Source of the DNA: Rhodamnia argentea
Lineage: Eukaryota > Streptophyta > Magnoliopsida > Myrtales > Myrtaceae
Length of the DNA stretch: 64,000 nucleotides
Direction: 5' to 3'
Assembly (NCBI RefSeq): GCF_020921035.1
Contig: NC_063160.1
Span: 22,045,595 to 22,109,594 of the forward strand
Shown: positions 12,051-24,690 of the stretch, in pieces
Numbering within the stretch: the stretch's first letter is position 1
How the letters are laid out: each line of letters starts with the position of its first letter
The notes under the pieces: generated by a model
What the model was told of the DNA's origin: nothing
Database searches by the model: none
The model's input: only the letters and a program-made list of their open reading frames with translations
Program-made: the position numbers and the translations under genes

Positions 12051-13071
12051 CTTTTCCCTTAGACTGTAAATAATCTGTACAGCAGCAAATTAGATCATAC
12101 GTTAATTTGCGGTAATAAAATAACATTAACGTAGACAGAGTCCCGCAGGACTGAGCGAGAGATTCCCTTTCTGGGAATATTTCCTACTTAATTAATCCAG
12201 ATTAGATTAAATTACGTTGAAGGTTGAAGGTCCTTGGAGTGGACCTTCAGTCCATGCCAATTCTTAATTGCCGAGTTTAGTCAGTTTCTATAATATGAAT
12301 AGGTAAAAAAGAAAAAAATCATAACATTGTAATCATTCATTCGCCGGACGTTATATCTACGTATTGTGCGAGTCAAGTTAAAACAGCTATAAAAATGTCG
12401 TAAAAAATGATAAATACTTTGAAAACCGCAGCTTTTACCTCTCTCATACATCAATCGATTTCACCGACTGATATCATTCGATGAGATATTTTATAAAATG
12501 ATTTTTGGAACCGATGTTTGGCAAAATGCTTCAATGCCGAATCGAGAATTCATTTAACCCCCAAAATATTCGTAATAGTTACGGAATGCATGGCTCGCGA
12601 TTAAAAAATATGCTACCCTTGCTACGTTGAGTTTAAAAAAAAAAATCAATTATTAAGTCGGGGACGTTCACGAGTCGTGACTGGATCGGCATGTATTTTA
12701 TTTTATTTTTCATATGTATAAAATCAATGCGAGAGTGATTGAGGGGGTGGTTAGTACATACGAATTGGATGTTGGAATTTTTTTTTTAATAATCGTATTA
12801 AGAAGGAGGAGGAGGAGGAGGAGGGATTATTTTAATTAATTAATTGGACGGGGAGTTCAAATCAAAGGGTCGCCCATGGAAAAAGGGAAAGGAGAAGTTG
12901 GACTGGGAACTAAAGGAGGAAGGAAAAGCTGGTTTGGTTTTGACGGCAAGCTGAACTTTTTTGACGCTCCTTGTTGCCGCCAATTGGGGTTTGGGTTCGG
13001 TGCGATTTCTCCATATTGCCCCTCCTAATCCTTCGTAATTGTTATACTAACCTCCCAATTCCCAAATCTAG
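12051..13071. other. Intergenic
   Basis: AT-rich, with a short (gga)n run near 12803-12825. No supported gene. Confidence 0.4.
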
Positions 13072-13093
13072 ACCCTAAACCCTAACCCTAACC
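13072..13093. repeat. Short interstitial telomere-like repeat (telo-box)
   Basis: Three CCCTAAA/CCCTAA units in a row, the plant telomere motif. Such telo-boxes occur singly in many plant promoters, often in translation-related genes, but no gene is identified next to this one. Confidence 0.7.
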
Positions 13094-13179
13094 TCACCTT
13101 TTTTTTCTAGCCCCCTTTTTTTTTTTTCGTTTGGACAAAATTCTTGCCTTTTTTTTTCACTTTTCGCGATATTCGTACC

Positions 13180-13590
13180 CGTCCAACCAATCTCTGACCC
13201 GTCAAATAGTGGGTTAGATCGAGTTTGATTCGAGTCATGAATGATCCAATCGAAATATGCCTGCTTAATTCGTTTATGACGATTTATGCAATGCAATTTC
13301 AATGACACATGCTCAATCCGACACACACCTAAACATATTTTCTAAAATACTTATATATTTAATCTAATTTTTTAAAAAAATCATATCCAAATTAAGATAA
13401 GAGTACGGAATAGCTGAGCATAAAAGAGAATGAATAAATAATTATAGATCTCGATTGGGTCTAAAATAAAGTATAAACACGACTCATTTGACACTCGTAT
13501 TATGTTTAAATCCATTTTATGATATGTTAATCAAATATAACCAACTAATATAACAACTCAATTCATCATGCATAGATCAAAAAATGCATT
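13180..13590. repeat. Dispersed AT-rich repeat, related to 43900-44290
   Basis: The order of motifs here (cgattcgagt-like words, atgcaatgcaa, a stretch of 'acgactcatttga', 'tattatgtttaaatcca', 'ataactaa.tatataa.aactc') recurs in the same order at 43900-44290. The two are therefore diverged copies of one dispersed repeat. No coding capacity; the class is unknown. Confidence 0.45.
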
Positions 13591-16500
13591 TATGATTCAT
13601 TTTGAAAGGCCTAGTATCTCATGAGACTCCATACGTAAGTTGTCCATATGGTGATAAACTCGTTTCAAATGACGATAGCGGCAAATATAAGCAAGAAATT
13701 TTATTCTTTAGATCTCGCGTATTTAATGGTTTGGTCATTCACAAAAAGAGCTCGGAATTCATCAAAATGTCGTCTTTCCTCTAAATTCCATGAGAACGTC
13801 TAATTCCAACTTTTAATGCCTCGAATGGTTCGTATATGGATGCATCATTAACACCAGAGATATCCTAATTAATGACCAAGACTCTCTAATTATCCCGAAA
13901 TTTTCCCTCGATGAAGACAAGCTTTGTTTCCGTTCGACATCGGACGACGTTACTCCCCATTGACACGATCTTCATCTTCTTCTCGTTGTCCGCATGCTGG
14001 GGGAATCGTGACCCTCCCAATTCTTCAGATTTACGTTGATATTTATCCCCGAAATTTTTTATTTTTTATTTTTTATTTTTTTTGGACCTTGGCACTTAGC
14101 GGGAAGAAAACGTAAGGAGAGGACAATCATCAGTTTCTGCGCAGTGGAACGGACGAGTAACGGCGTTAAGGCTCGTGAGACGACAAAGGACCTGCCCCGA
14201 CTGGGGTGAAGCCGACGTCGCGTCGATCGATTGAAAAGGCAAAACTGTCGAAAACTTTTGTTCCCGTCCGGTCCTCTCGGCCAAATCCGAGATGGATGCT
14301 CATCCATCAACTTCGATTCTCTCGTCCGAGAACGCCACGGTCGCCTCGGCCGTCCGGTCGCCGCGCCGGCGGGCGGGGGCCGGACCATTCGTTGGCCCAT
14401 AGGAGGGCGCGAGAAGGCAAGTCAAAACAAGCGATTGACCCGCCTCGATCTTCCCCCAAATTCCAGAGCGCACTCCTTTCGAAGAAAAGTCGCGGCGGAA
14501 TTTGGAGACGACATCGAAGACGTGTTGGACTTGCGTTTCTCTCTGCGGCGGCCGTTTTGAGGTAAATGCCCAAAGCGTCTACCCACGCAGGGGGAAACAC
14601 GTACACGGGCTTTTGCTCTTGTCATCGGATTTTACATTTACATTGGATTTGGTGCACCGCCCCTCTAAAACGCAGACCGTTTTTAGGAAACTCCTAACCA
14701 GTGGCGGTCGGGCGCGTTCGTGCATAAACAAAGTCGTCGTCGGAATATGGTTCCGCGGTTGGTGGTGACCTTTCCTTTTTCTTTTTCCTTTTTCTATCTT
14801 AAGAGTTGTAAATCTTATGGGTAAAGGCAGATTGGTACACAACTATTTACACAATGGGTCACCACATAATGCACCAACCGTATGCGTACAACCACCCTCC
14901 TAACTGTATCTATAACTCCATCTAGTTTCGCACGAGCTTCATCCCCAATCATCAAATTGGATCTTACAGATTCAAGTTCATGAGTAGCAGCAATCGCAGT
15001 TCCGATAGATTTTCTTAAGATAAAAGTCGCCTCGCAATCCAGACGGCTTTGATTTAGCGAATTGTTCCACCGGATCGCATGACCTTTTCGATACGCAATC
15101 GATGTAGAGAAATTCACATTCGTCCTCACAAGTCTTTTTCTGTTTAGCAAGAAAAAACATCATATCTAGCAACAAACCCCACTCACCCACCTCAGCTCAT
15201 TTGCTAAAACCCTCTTAGGGTTTTTCTTTTCTCAGCTTCAATAACCTTCTTACTTGAACCAAAGGGTTTTCTTCTTACTCCCATTTCGCCTCACAAATAG
15301 TAATGTAAATGGAAAAGGGAATTGCTGCACGTTCAAGGAAAGTACTTTTCTAGGGTTTTCTTGCTACCAGCAATGAACCTCGTCACTTTATCTTTTTTTT
15401 TTTTTTTTTGGGTTCGCTTTTGATAAGGCTGCTGCATTTATATTCCACATCAACCCCAACAACAATCTGAGAAATGTAAGAGTCAAGTCATCCTCCCCCT
15501 GGCCAAACCTAACCCGAAGAACATTCGACAGATCAGCAAAACCCCACGAAAGAAAGCGACAGATTGCATACTGCGCTCTTTCTTTTTCCTTTGAAAGAGC
15601 TTTGAAAGCCGTTTAGTTTTGGAATATTCAAATTTACTGGTGCACGTCGTGGAGGGGCTGGGCGGGAGGAAACCCTATGTGCTATGCTTCCAGAGAAACA
15701 GTGGCCAGTTCGGGGAGATGTTGCGTGCTGCTTATAAATGTCGTTGGATACACCTGATGAAAAAGTGATCTCGATCCATGTTTTCCTTTTTAACCATAAG
15801 AGGTTTTGGTTTTGGACGGTTGAGTTATTGCGCGTGGTTGAGAATTGTTATCTCGGGCTGGCGTGGGTTAACTTCAACATCTATGTAATTGATTGATCTC
15901 GAGTAAAGTTGATTAGAAGGGAGAGACGATCTTTATAATGTAATTTATGTGAGTCGATGTGTCTATCGTTTGAAGATATGGTCGATATTTCGTAAAAGCA
16001 TGCATGGATAGTACTTTTGAAGTTTTTTTTTTTTTTTTTTGGGGGGGGTTTAAGATGGGTAACTATAAAAATGAAGAGATTTTTGGAGTACAATATCACT
16101 TGACCCCATGGTTTGATATTTGAGAAGGCATGGAACAATCTCTCTGCGATGATAACCGGATCATGAAGACAACTTCTTTTTTTTTCTCGAATTAATGAAT
16201 TATAACCATCCAAAAAGTCCAACTTTTATTCCGTCAACAAATATCATGATGGAAAATATGATAATGGCAGGTCCCATTCGACACGAAATGAACTTTGAGA
16301 CATCAATGGAAATTTGGGAATATACCTGTCCTCTCATAAGAAATTATAGCCAACTCGAACGCCCTTAAAAGCTATCTCTCTTGATTATGGTAAGGGCAGC
16401 CAATATATAGGAAAAAAGATTCGGATGTATGGGAAAATTATATCAACTCCGTACATATTGGTGTTGTGATATATTTGATACGTAAAATTTGATGAACGAA

Positions 16501-18513
16501 GAGTAGTACACGTGATATAAATCGGGACAAATCGCGACTTTGATACTATGTTATAATTATTAATCTAAAATTTAAATTAATAAATGAGGAGAGATCACGT
16601 GTATATTTATCACGAGTAAACAAACCCTCCATGACCACATATGACTCAACCCCAAAAGTCAAATCGAGTGGCCCCGCAATAAGTTGAATAGCATACATAG
16701 GCTGGGTGGCTGCTTTATGTCGACATCAATTGTACTGTGAAAATTTCTGTTCGAAGATTGATTGGCCAATTAGTGGGTGAATAATGACTGATCCCTTGAC
16801 ATAATTGTTGCGGAAAAAGGACTGGCAATTACATTTCCATGATGGAATTAACATTGCAAGCCAATCTCTTCTCCTCCACCAGCTTGTTGGTTTCACTGTA
16901 GGTAAAGGATAGTCAGAGAGAAATGCGTTCCCACGTCAGAAACAGCTCCCTTTTGTTAGTGGCCACGATTTGCAGATAAAGAAAACAACTACGATAACTT
17001 GGGAAGAGCAAAATGGATCGATCTAATTTGAAATAGCTTAGATCAGATCAATTTGGCCCGAGCAAGACGGACTAATCGAATAGAAAAATCGCCCAAATTG
17101 GACCGAATCAGCCTAGTTCCCAGTTTCATAAAATTAGAACCAGTGATTTTCGATCAGATTCCTTATTTTAGGGGGAATCGGATTATCTGGACTTATTATT
17201 TTTTATTTTTCAAATGCAAAAATAATTTAAGATTAAATTCCGTATTGCTCGCCCCTATTAATAATCCACCAGTCCGGTTCTCAAATTCGCGGTATGACAA
17301 GATCTGACCAGGAATCGATCACTCCTAATGACGACTTTTAAGCATGCTCAAGAGTTTCTGATTGAGTTATATGTGGTCCTCCTGCATATTTCTGGATATA
17401 AGATAATTTTCTGGGATAATTGTCCAAAAAATATTAATTTATTGTAAACCTTTCAATCGCGACAATTTAGTCCCAAATAATAAGTTTATGACTTAATTTA
17501 CAAATCTTCAAAATATTTTTTACTAAATTGACAAAATGAAAATGTTTAGGGCTAAGTTGAATTATTACAGGTTATTGCTTTAAGGTTGCCTAAAACCTTG
17601 AAACCTAGGATTTTAGATTTGCTAAAAAGGCCTTCTCTTGGTTGCATGAAATGATTTTTATTGCATTTCTTCGCACCTAGCGCAGCAAGCAAATAGCATG
17701 TTGAATTACATTGATTTCTCGATAAAACCAATATCGAATTGCATTAAGGAGCGTTACTTGAATGATCGTGGGGACTCCAACGATTTCAATACATCATTTA
17801 AGGATTTTGAAGACTACTTCAGTGATTTCGTGGATGTTGTTTGTTCGAGCGCTTCGCAAGTCTCCAAAGCTCCTCCCTCATTACATTCAACGGTGAGTTT
17901 ATCTCAAATTATTTTGATCAAGTGCAATTGTTTTGCAACTTTTCTCTCCCGATTTAAAGTTAGATCTAAATTTGAAAGTTCTTCTATCTCAATCTAGATA
18001 TAGATATGGAGTTTACAAAATGTTATTTGTGCTTTTTCAACATATTAATGTTTTTGTTATCTCTATACGGTGATGGCATGTGCTCATCATCGATGCAAGT
18101 TTCGATGATCGGTGTCGATTGTGCTATGATGCCATGACAAATCCCTTCTTGTAGAAGGAGGGAGTTGTTGTAGATTATACAAAGCCGATCAATTGTTCAT
18201 ATTTGCACTGGATTGTAAGCCTTTGTGATTGGTTTTGCCTAGAAATTATGTACCTTTTCTTTAGTGAAATGAAAATTTCTTTCTAACAAAAAAAAAAAAT
18301 GCTTCTAAAGTTGAATAAATTGAACGATATTGGCAGCGCAGCCCTATTAACGTGGAGGGGTCATTTTCTTCTTCTTCTTATATTGAGATAACAAAAGAGG
18401 TCTCCCCGAAACAAGTGAGTGTGGATGTTTGAAACTTCCAAGAGGAAATAATCAGTCGATTGGCTTCCTTGAGTTTGCTCTTACATCTCTAATGGTGAAA
18501 GTATTAACATTAG
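13591..18513. other. Gene-poor stretch
   Basis: I see no gene I can support in these 4.9 kb. The interval 14100-14800 is more GC-rich and gives overlapping open frames on both strands, none of them with recognisable protein content. The segment 15190-15420 has 'aaaccct...agggttt' words like those in plant leaders, but no coding sequence follows. A frame at 17698-17997 (starting MLNYIDFSIKPISNC) is unrecognised and has no gene context. Confidence 0.4.
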
Positions 18514-18749
18514 GTGTGTTTGTTTTGCTAAAAAAAAATATTCGAGCATCATTTTCCTAAAAATGATCACTTATATGCATATAAAAATGAATGATCGAAA
18601 GGTATTTTCGTTATCTACAAAAATGATTTTGCATAAATTGTTGTCGACAAAAAAGAAAAAATGTCGTTGACTATATATTTTAAACGTACAAACAATCATT
18701 TTTAGGAAATTCTTTTCCTAAATCATTCATTTTTTACGAAACAAACGGA
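18514..18749. mobile_element. MITE, about 236 bp
   Basis: Inverted termini: gtgtttgttttgctaaaaaa at the left against cgtttgtttcgtaaaaaatg read from the right. An internal inverted motif, ttcctaaaaatgat, occurs on both arms. No coding capacity. The target duplication is not clear. Confidence 0.5.
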
Positions 18750-18764
18750 GTTTCAAGGAAAACT

Positions 18765-19295
18765 ATTTTCAAAAAGTTATTTTTCGACTTTCCGGTGTTT
18801 GGATAACGGAAAATTAATCGATATACGAAATACCTTTTTTCCATGAAATGAAAATAACATGCTTAAATTAGGAGAAAACATAATCGCTTATATCACTTGA
18901 GATAATTAATCAATAAAAAATATCTCACCGCTGATGACAATATATGTTTAACATATTTTCGTAACTATTAGATTTCGTTCATTCATCTTTATAAGCGATA
19001 CAAACGATTATTCTTAATAAAATGTTTTTCAAAATCATTCAATTTTCGCTGTTTTGCTAACAACTTCATGATAAAAGAAAATATTTTACGTGAAAAACCA
19101 TTTTCAGGAAAATTTGTCGGTTTTCATTTGTTTGGTAATTTGAGGAAAGTGATTTCCTTCCTGTCGTAAGGGAAACCAATCAAAACTAGTTGCTTTTTAG
19201 ACTTTCAATTCATCAAAAACGTTTTTCGTACGTCGATTAGTTTTTTTTTTGCTATTCAAACACCAAAAGTCGGAAAAACAAATTTTCAATCAAAC
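18765..19295. mobile_element. MITE-like element, about 530 bp
   Basis: Left arm ttttcgactttccggtgttt with ggaaaattaatcgatatacg; the right arm, reverse-complemented, reads ttccgacttttggtgtttga, then actaatcgacgtacga. It is adjacent to the element at 18514-18749 and has a related theme (gtgtttg). No coding capacity. Confidence 0.5.
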
Positions 19296-21860
19296 AAAGG
19301 GACCGTTGCGTAAGTTTAGCTTCAAGTGTGAAAAACAGGGCCGCGTGGAATTACAGCATATCTCTAAAGCGAACAGTCTTAAAAGTCTCCATCGCTTGCA
19401 TCGATCGTTTCATCTCTAGTCCGAGGATATGCACACGAAAGCGACGGCCACCAATCATGGTTGACGCGGAATCCGCAAGGATGCACGGCGACCTCGATCC
19501 AAGTCCTTGACGTCTAGGCAAGAAACTCTCGAGTGTGATGTGGATTCGGTTGTCTCGTCAATAACGTAATGCACGCTTAAGTCCGAAAATTCTCGTCCTT
19601 CCCTCCCAAATTCATCGCAGTTGATTGATCGGATTTAGACTTTTGTGGTCGATCGCCGATGTATCAGCGATTTCGCAATGATATGATTAAAGATGTGAAA
19701 TCTCCCTCGATTTAGAAGGTCTTGTTCCCATAGTTAACATTTCAACTACGGATCCTATAGCGTAAGGCGAAAACGAGTTGTTATCGGACGGATCAACTCC
19801 AAATACTTGTAACATCCAATCCATCAACAATGTGAACTCATTATCGGGATTGCCTCTCGAACAAAGAAATGTATGAGGATCCGATTGACCACGCGCTCAA
19901 TCTAATTTTAATGAAAACTCGGAGGATTTGTTCGGAGTGATATTTTTCTTGTTTTTGCTTTGCTTCTCTGACACTATAGCGTTCGAATATGGGAAAATAT
20001 TAGACATAATACTCACGAATATTGAGCATCATTGCAATCACGCGCGTTTGTTTGTACGATGTTAAAGATGAATACACACACGTGTATATATAACCCCCCT
20101 CAAAAAAAAAAAAAAAGACGTTTACTACCGTTGAACGATAAGAAATCGAGAGGTAAGTAAAAATACCATAAGAAATTAAGGGAAGAAGATGTCCTCCTCC
20201 TACCCTCTTCCCACAGGGGAAGATCTCACGGCAACGGTTGCAAAGAGGCGCGTGGACCCACAGGAAGTCCCACGCGACACGCTTCCACGTCAGCAGCGAC
20301 CGTAAGTAAGCTCTCTTAGTCTTCTCCTCCGAGTCCTCTTCTCGTCTCGGGTCGACAATTTTCCCCAGTACGGATGTTTGTCTGGGCCCGCGGGGGAGTA
20401 ATGATCGGGGCGCGACCGCGACCCGTCTGATTCCGCCACTTGGGGGCGTGGTCCCCACCGAAGGATTTTTAATCGAGTGGGGGGGCTGATGCGGAGAGGT
20501 GCGAGTGGGAGTTGGGGCCCAGCGTCGATGATTGCACGAGCACAGTGGGCCCAAGACTGGGGATCCTCTTGTCTTCTTCCGACCCCCTTCATCTGCTATT
20601 TGTCTTAATTTTTGTTTGCTCAAATTTTTACCGTGCGGAGCGAGTGAAGTGAAGCGACTCGCACTTTCACGTAGCTGGCCCGCGCGCGTACGGTCAGGCC
20701 TGCGATTCGATCGAGCGATTCCGATCCGGGCTGTGTTTTCGGGGACGCGCCTAATAACCAATCATCCAATCGTGCTTGCATTTCGAGACATCGGCATCGG
20801 CGGAACCCACGAAAGATTCGAGGATCCACGGCGATAACGGGAAAAATAACCCCGTACTTCAGTTTTAAATCGACCTTTGTTCGCTTTGTTTTGCACCATG
20901 CATCGGAACGAGGTGGGGGGAAAAGCTTTGTGATCGTTGTTTGCACACTTCGTAGCCGTTGTAATAAAAAAAAAAAAGGAAACGCTCCCTGCATTCTTGC
21001 AGACAGGAGTAGCAAAAGACAAGCGAGATGACAGGCCTTCGTTCTTGTCCCAACAAGAGGACAAAACCACCCACGAGCCGAAACCCTGGTTCGTTCCCCG
21101 CTACAGCATAAAGAAAACACAGTCCCGCGGTATTCGTAACAGGAACAGTAAAAGGGTAAAACGAGAAGAAGGGGAGGAGGAGGGTACATGTGAGTGGGGC
21201 TCGAGACAATCAAGTCGTGGCGTTATTACTAGAGAGAGAGAGAGAGGACAATAATTCTGCAATCTTTTAAAAGCTGAACCATCGCAGATGTACAGGCCCC
21301 ACTCCCCACCCTCCCCTCAAGATCACATGCCCCATGCAACTTCTCTTGAATCTAGTTTCCCCATCGTCTGCTCATCATCATGGACTTAAAATTATTGTGG
21401 GCATCGATCGATCGATCGATCAGGAGAGGAGAGAGATGACTTTTTTGGAGGATCTTCGAGATTAAAACATTCGTAAGGGGGTTCGAGTGCTCAAATCTGC
21501 AAATAAACATGTGTTTTTCTTACGGGATGAGCTAGCCAACCGCGAGAGCCGTCATTAGACGAGTCTATCTTAGCGCTTAAGTTTTAATCATAAAGTATGA
21601 GCAAATGATAAAAGCATTTGTTGTATCCTTGAAAAAAAATAGCATTTTACGCTTGTCTTTTATTGATATACGTGTACATATTGTTTATATAATCGCCAAT
21701 GATTATAAACTTTATGCAGGGGTACATCACGTAAGTTATTACATAATCGAAACCGCGGTATTAAGTATAGAATGTGAAACGCTGTAATTTAATTTCCTAA
21801 GATGCCGGATACAAGACGTCTAACCACGTCACCAAAGTTTAGAATGTAAATGCATCGGAG
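19296..21860. other. Intergenic, mixed composition
   Basis: The interval 20180-20830 is GC-richer and open in several frames at once, including a 253-codon minus frame at 20000-20761. Its translation is low-complexity, ends in a poly-F stretch from a T-run, and matches no family I know. A GA run at 21231-21246 and a (gatc/atcg)n run at 21405-21421 are simple repeats. Confidence 0.4.
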
Positions 21861-21871
21861 AGGAAATCGTC

Positions 21872-21977
21872 CACGTGACTATAGAAGGATCCTGATCTAA
21901 GCCAGTCCTCGACCCCCACCCCCAAAAAAAAAGGGAGATCTAAGCCAGTCACGTGACAATTAGTGTACGGTCACGTG
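21872..21977. promoter_or_regulatory. Cluster of three CACGTG (G-box) motifs
   Basis: The palindrome CACGTG occurs at 21872-21877, 21950-21955 and 21972-21977. It is the core site of plant bZIP and bHLH factors. The last two sit in a partly repeated context (cagtcacgtgac, cggtcacgtgag). No coding gene is identified within 6 kb, so the function is open; it could belong to an undetected non-coding transcript. Confidence 0.35.
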
Positions 21978-22866
21978 AGAAACTGTGTGGTGGTAACTGG
22001 CCACATCGTTATCGTCCTCTTCTGTCCAAATTTTTTGGGCTAGAACCTCATTTTCATGAAAGGAAAAAGAGAGAGAGAGAAAAAAAAAAAAAAGGGAGAG
22101 TGAGGACAGGACTGGACATGATACGATAAGCTTTATTACCGGTCACTTTCACTTTCATTTTAATTTTTATTAATTTATAATATTTATTTCAAATTCCATT
22201 TTTTGTTTTTTTACGTCTGATCAGTTCATGCCCCCCACCACCATCACGACCACCAAAGACTGATCATATAGTGGGAGGACATGGAAAGAGATCCAAACCA
22301 AAAAGAATTTTAGGCTTTTGTCTCTGCTAACACTTTGCTGCTTTTGCTTTTATGAATCGATGGGAGCTAAAATGATTGTCCTATGGTCTTCATCTGGATC
22401 ATACAGCTTAACAGTTGAGGATAGTCCGGGTTGAGCTTTGATTTGTTGCTTAGGCCTGCCTGTTAATAAGAGAAACTCCGCGACCGGAACTCACGGGGAT
22501 AAGCAAAAGTCGACTCGGCCCTAAAATGGGTCGCTTCGGGCGGGATTTTACGAGAGAACGGTCGAGTCCGGACTAGAGGTGCTCATGAGTCCGACGGCTC
22601 GTTGGGCCGCATTAGGTTCAGGAGGCTCGAAGCGCCAAATGGGTAGTAGACACCCTCGCTCAAAGCGATTTCCTTTTGAGCCTTATCTGTCCATTTCAGC
22701 ATGTTTCGTGAGATACGAGCGTTTTTTAAAATCATCTGTCTAAAAATAATTGTTCAGGTCACTAAACCCCCCCCAAAAAAAAAAAACAATTAACTAATGA
22801 AAAAAGCTTTCATCGACAACTACTAATATTTGAAATTTTTTGCTGGCGGCAAAAAGTACTCAATCA
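21978..22866. other. Intergenic
   Basis: No supported gene. It contains A-runs and GA-runs at about 22070-22095 and a GC-richer patch near 22450-22650 with no recognisable product. Confidence 0.4.
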
Positions 22867-22876
22867 TTTCTCGTAA

Positions 22877-23274
22877 GGGATAGCAACACAAATGACTCCT
22901 AAATTTTGATTCAATGTGTAATTTGGTCAATGAACTTTTAATTTGAGTAATATAGTCTATAAATTTTAGCTCAATGTAGAATGTGATCCCTCAACTTTTA
23001 ATTTGATCAATATGGCCTTTGAACTTTTGAAATATGTTTAACTTAGTCCCCGAATTATAGGAAGATGTTCAACGTAGTTCTTCCATTAATTCAAGTTTAG
23101 AGACCGACTTTGAACATCTTCTTATAGTTCATGGACTAAGTTGAATATATTTCAAAAGTTCATGGACCATATTGAGCAAATTGAAAGTTTAGGGACTATA
23201 TTGGTCAAATCAAAAGTTCATAGATGACATTACATATTGAGTCAAAGTTCGGGGATCATTCGAGTCATTTTCCC
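22877..23274. mobile_element. Foldback MITE with 10-bp target-site duplication
   Basis: A 398-bp element flanked by a perfect 10-bp direct repeat, tttctcgtaa, at 22867-22876 and 23275-23284. The two halves are long imperfect inverted repeats. The left arm contains ttttgaaatatgtttaactt and aggaagatgttcaa. The right arm contains ttgaacatcttctta and aagttgaatatatttcaaaa. Outer termini are gggatagcaacacaaatgac and (reverse-complemented) gggaaaatgactc. The 9-10-bp target duplication points to the Mutator superfamily. No coding capacity. Confidence 0.75.
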
Positions 23275-23284
23275 TTTCTCGTAA

Positions 23285-24690
23285 ATGATAAAAGCCATCA
23301 TTTTCATTTTAGGATCGGTGCTTGCCAAACGGGCGATATCTAGAAAAACGAGCTTAACGATATTCTAATCATGGGCGATTTGGGCGGGATTTCCGGGATT
23401 GGCCAGCTTGTTGATCGGGTTTAGTCCAGAGTCTCCCGACCTGCTCGGATTGGTTTCCACGTTAATTCGGCTGGTGCGACCTGCGAAATGTCGAGTCCAT
23501 GTTCAGGGCCTAACAGATAGCTACTCCCACGTTCCAATTCAAACATTCTTCTCTCGTCGATTTGATCCTAAACTTGTTAGATCATTTTGGTCCTAAAATT
23601 GTCCAGTGACTTATGCACAGCACGAGAATGGTGTCATGCTTTGTTATGGTTTCATCATCTAGCAAAAATCCGGGGTAACGTCATGAAGCAATCTGCGGAG
23701 CATCTTTTGCGAGTGCGAGTGCGAGTGTGAGTGCGATTGCGATTGCGATTTCCAAGCCCCAGCTCACGTACATCACGTTTGATAACGACGATCAATATGG
23801 TCAACCCGAAATTATTCATATTCTAAGAGATGCGTAACGTAGCTCATCTTCTGTTCGTGAGGTTGCGAGAAACTTCGACATCTTCTTATAATTAACGGAA
23901 TGCGGCTTTGGCTAGGCACTATTTCGAGCTCGGGACAATCAATTTTTCGCCTCGCGAAACCAGATGGTACACGATCGCCGACACCTACATGGTACATATG
24001 CCTTCGACGGTACATCAAAGTCGGACCCGAGTCCTGATTTTGGATGATAATCTTGTAGATTACGCATGAATACACATTAAGTCCCTCAAATTATCAAGAA
24101 AAGAGAGGTTTTCTCCAAGAGAGGTTTCTTCCATCACGCTCCCCTCCACTCAAAAAGACGATGACTCGTTCCTTTCAAGGACGCACCAACCGCACTTTCA
24201 TGTGCAGACAACCAGCTGCTTAAACTAGGTTTATCCCCCGTACACACAATGCATCATGGATTGGGACATTGTAAAAAGAGAACATACCAAAAATAATTGA
24301 TGATATAAAATCGAAAAAATAATAAAACGTTCAGGGACCTTATCGATTGTGACTTCATCTTATCATTTTTGGCTTCGCATTTGGCGAGCGAGTCGATTTC
24401 GATCGCCGAGGAGCGGCTGTAGCCGCTCGGGTTTTGACTCGCGGCTCACCTGATTTGTTAGATCAAGGGGATCTCTCGTTACGAAGAGGCCTTGTTTTTT
24501 GTTGGTTGGTGGTGTGGGTAGGGGGGTTTTACAACAAAGCTTGAAGAGGGCTTTGGTGAGTTTTAGTTGACGAGCTGGGCTCAGCTGAAGTGGACGTGTA
24601 CGCGGGCCAGAGACGAAGGCTTTGTGATTCGACCCGCTGAATCACCAGCCGAGCACAGAGCACGTCCTTACAAAAGATAAGGTGCATTTT
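23285..24690. other. Intergenic, with a hexanucleotide minisatellite
   Basis: At 23709-23750 the unit gcgagt/gcgatt is repeated seven times. The rest holds no gene I can support; frames such as 23812-24075 minus show no family content. Confidence 0.45.

Noticed and set aside
14059-14842. Possible gene in the GC-richer patch at 14.1-14.8 kb
   Set aside because: At least six overlapping frames on both strands, none with a known motif, and no consistent splice structure.
20000-20761. 253-codon open frame on the minus strand
   Set aside because: Low-complexity translation, overlapping long frames on both strands in the same GC-rich patch, a poly-F part from a T-run, and no family similarity. 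Open by composition.
20620-21213. 197-codon minus-strand frame
   Set aside because: Overlaps other frames in the same region, has a simple-repeat composition and no recognisable domain or splice context.
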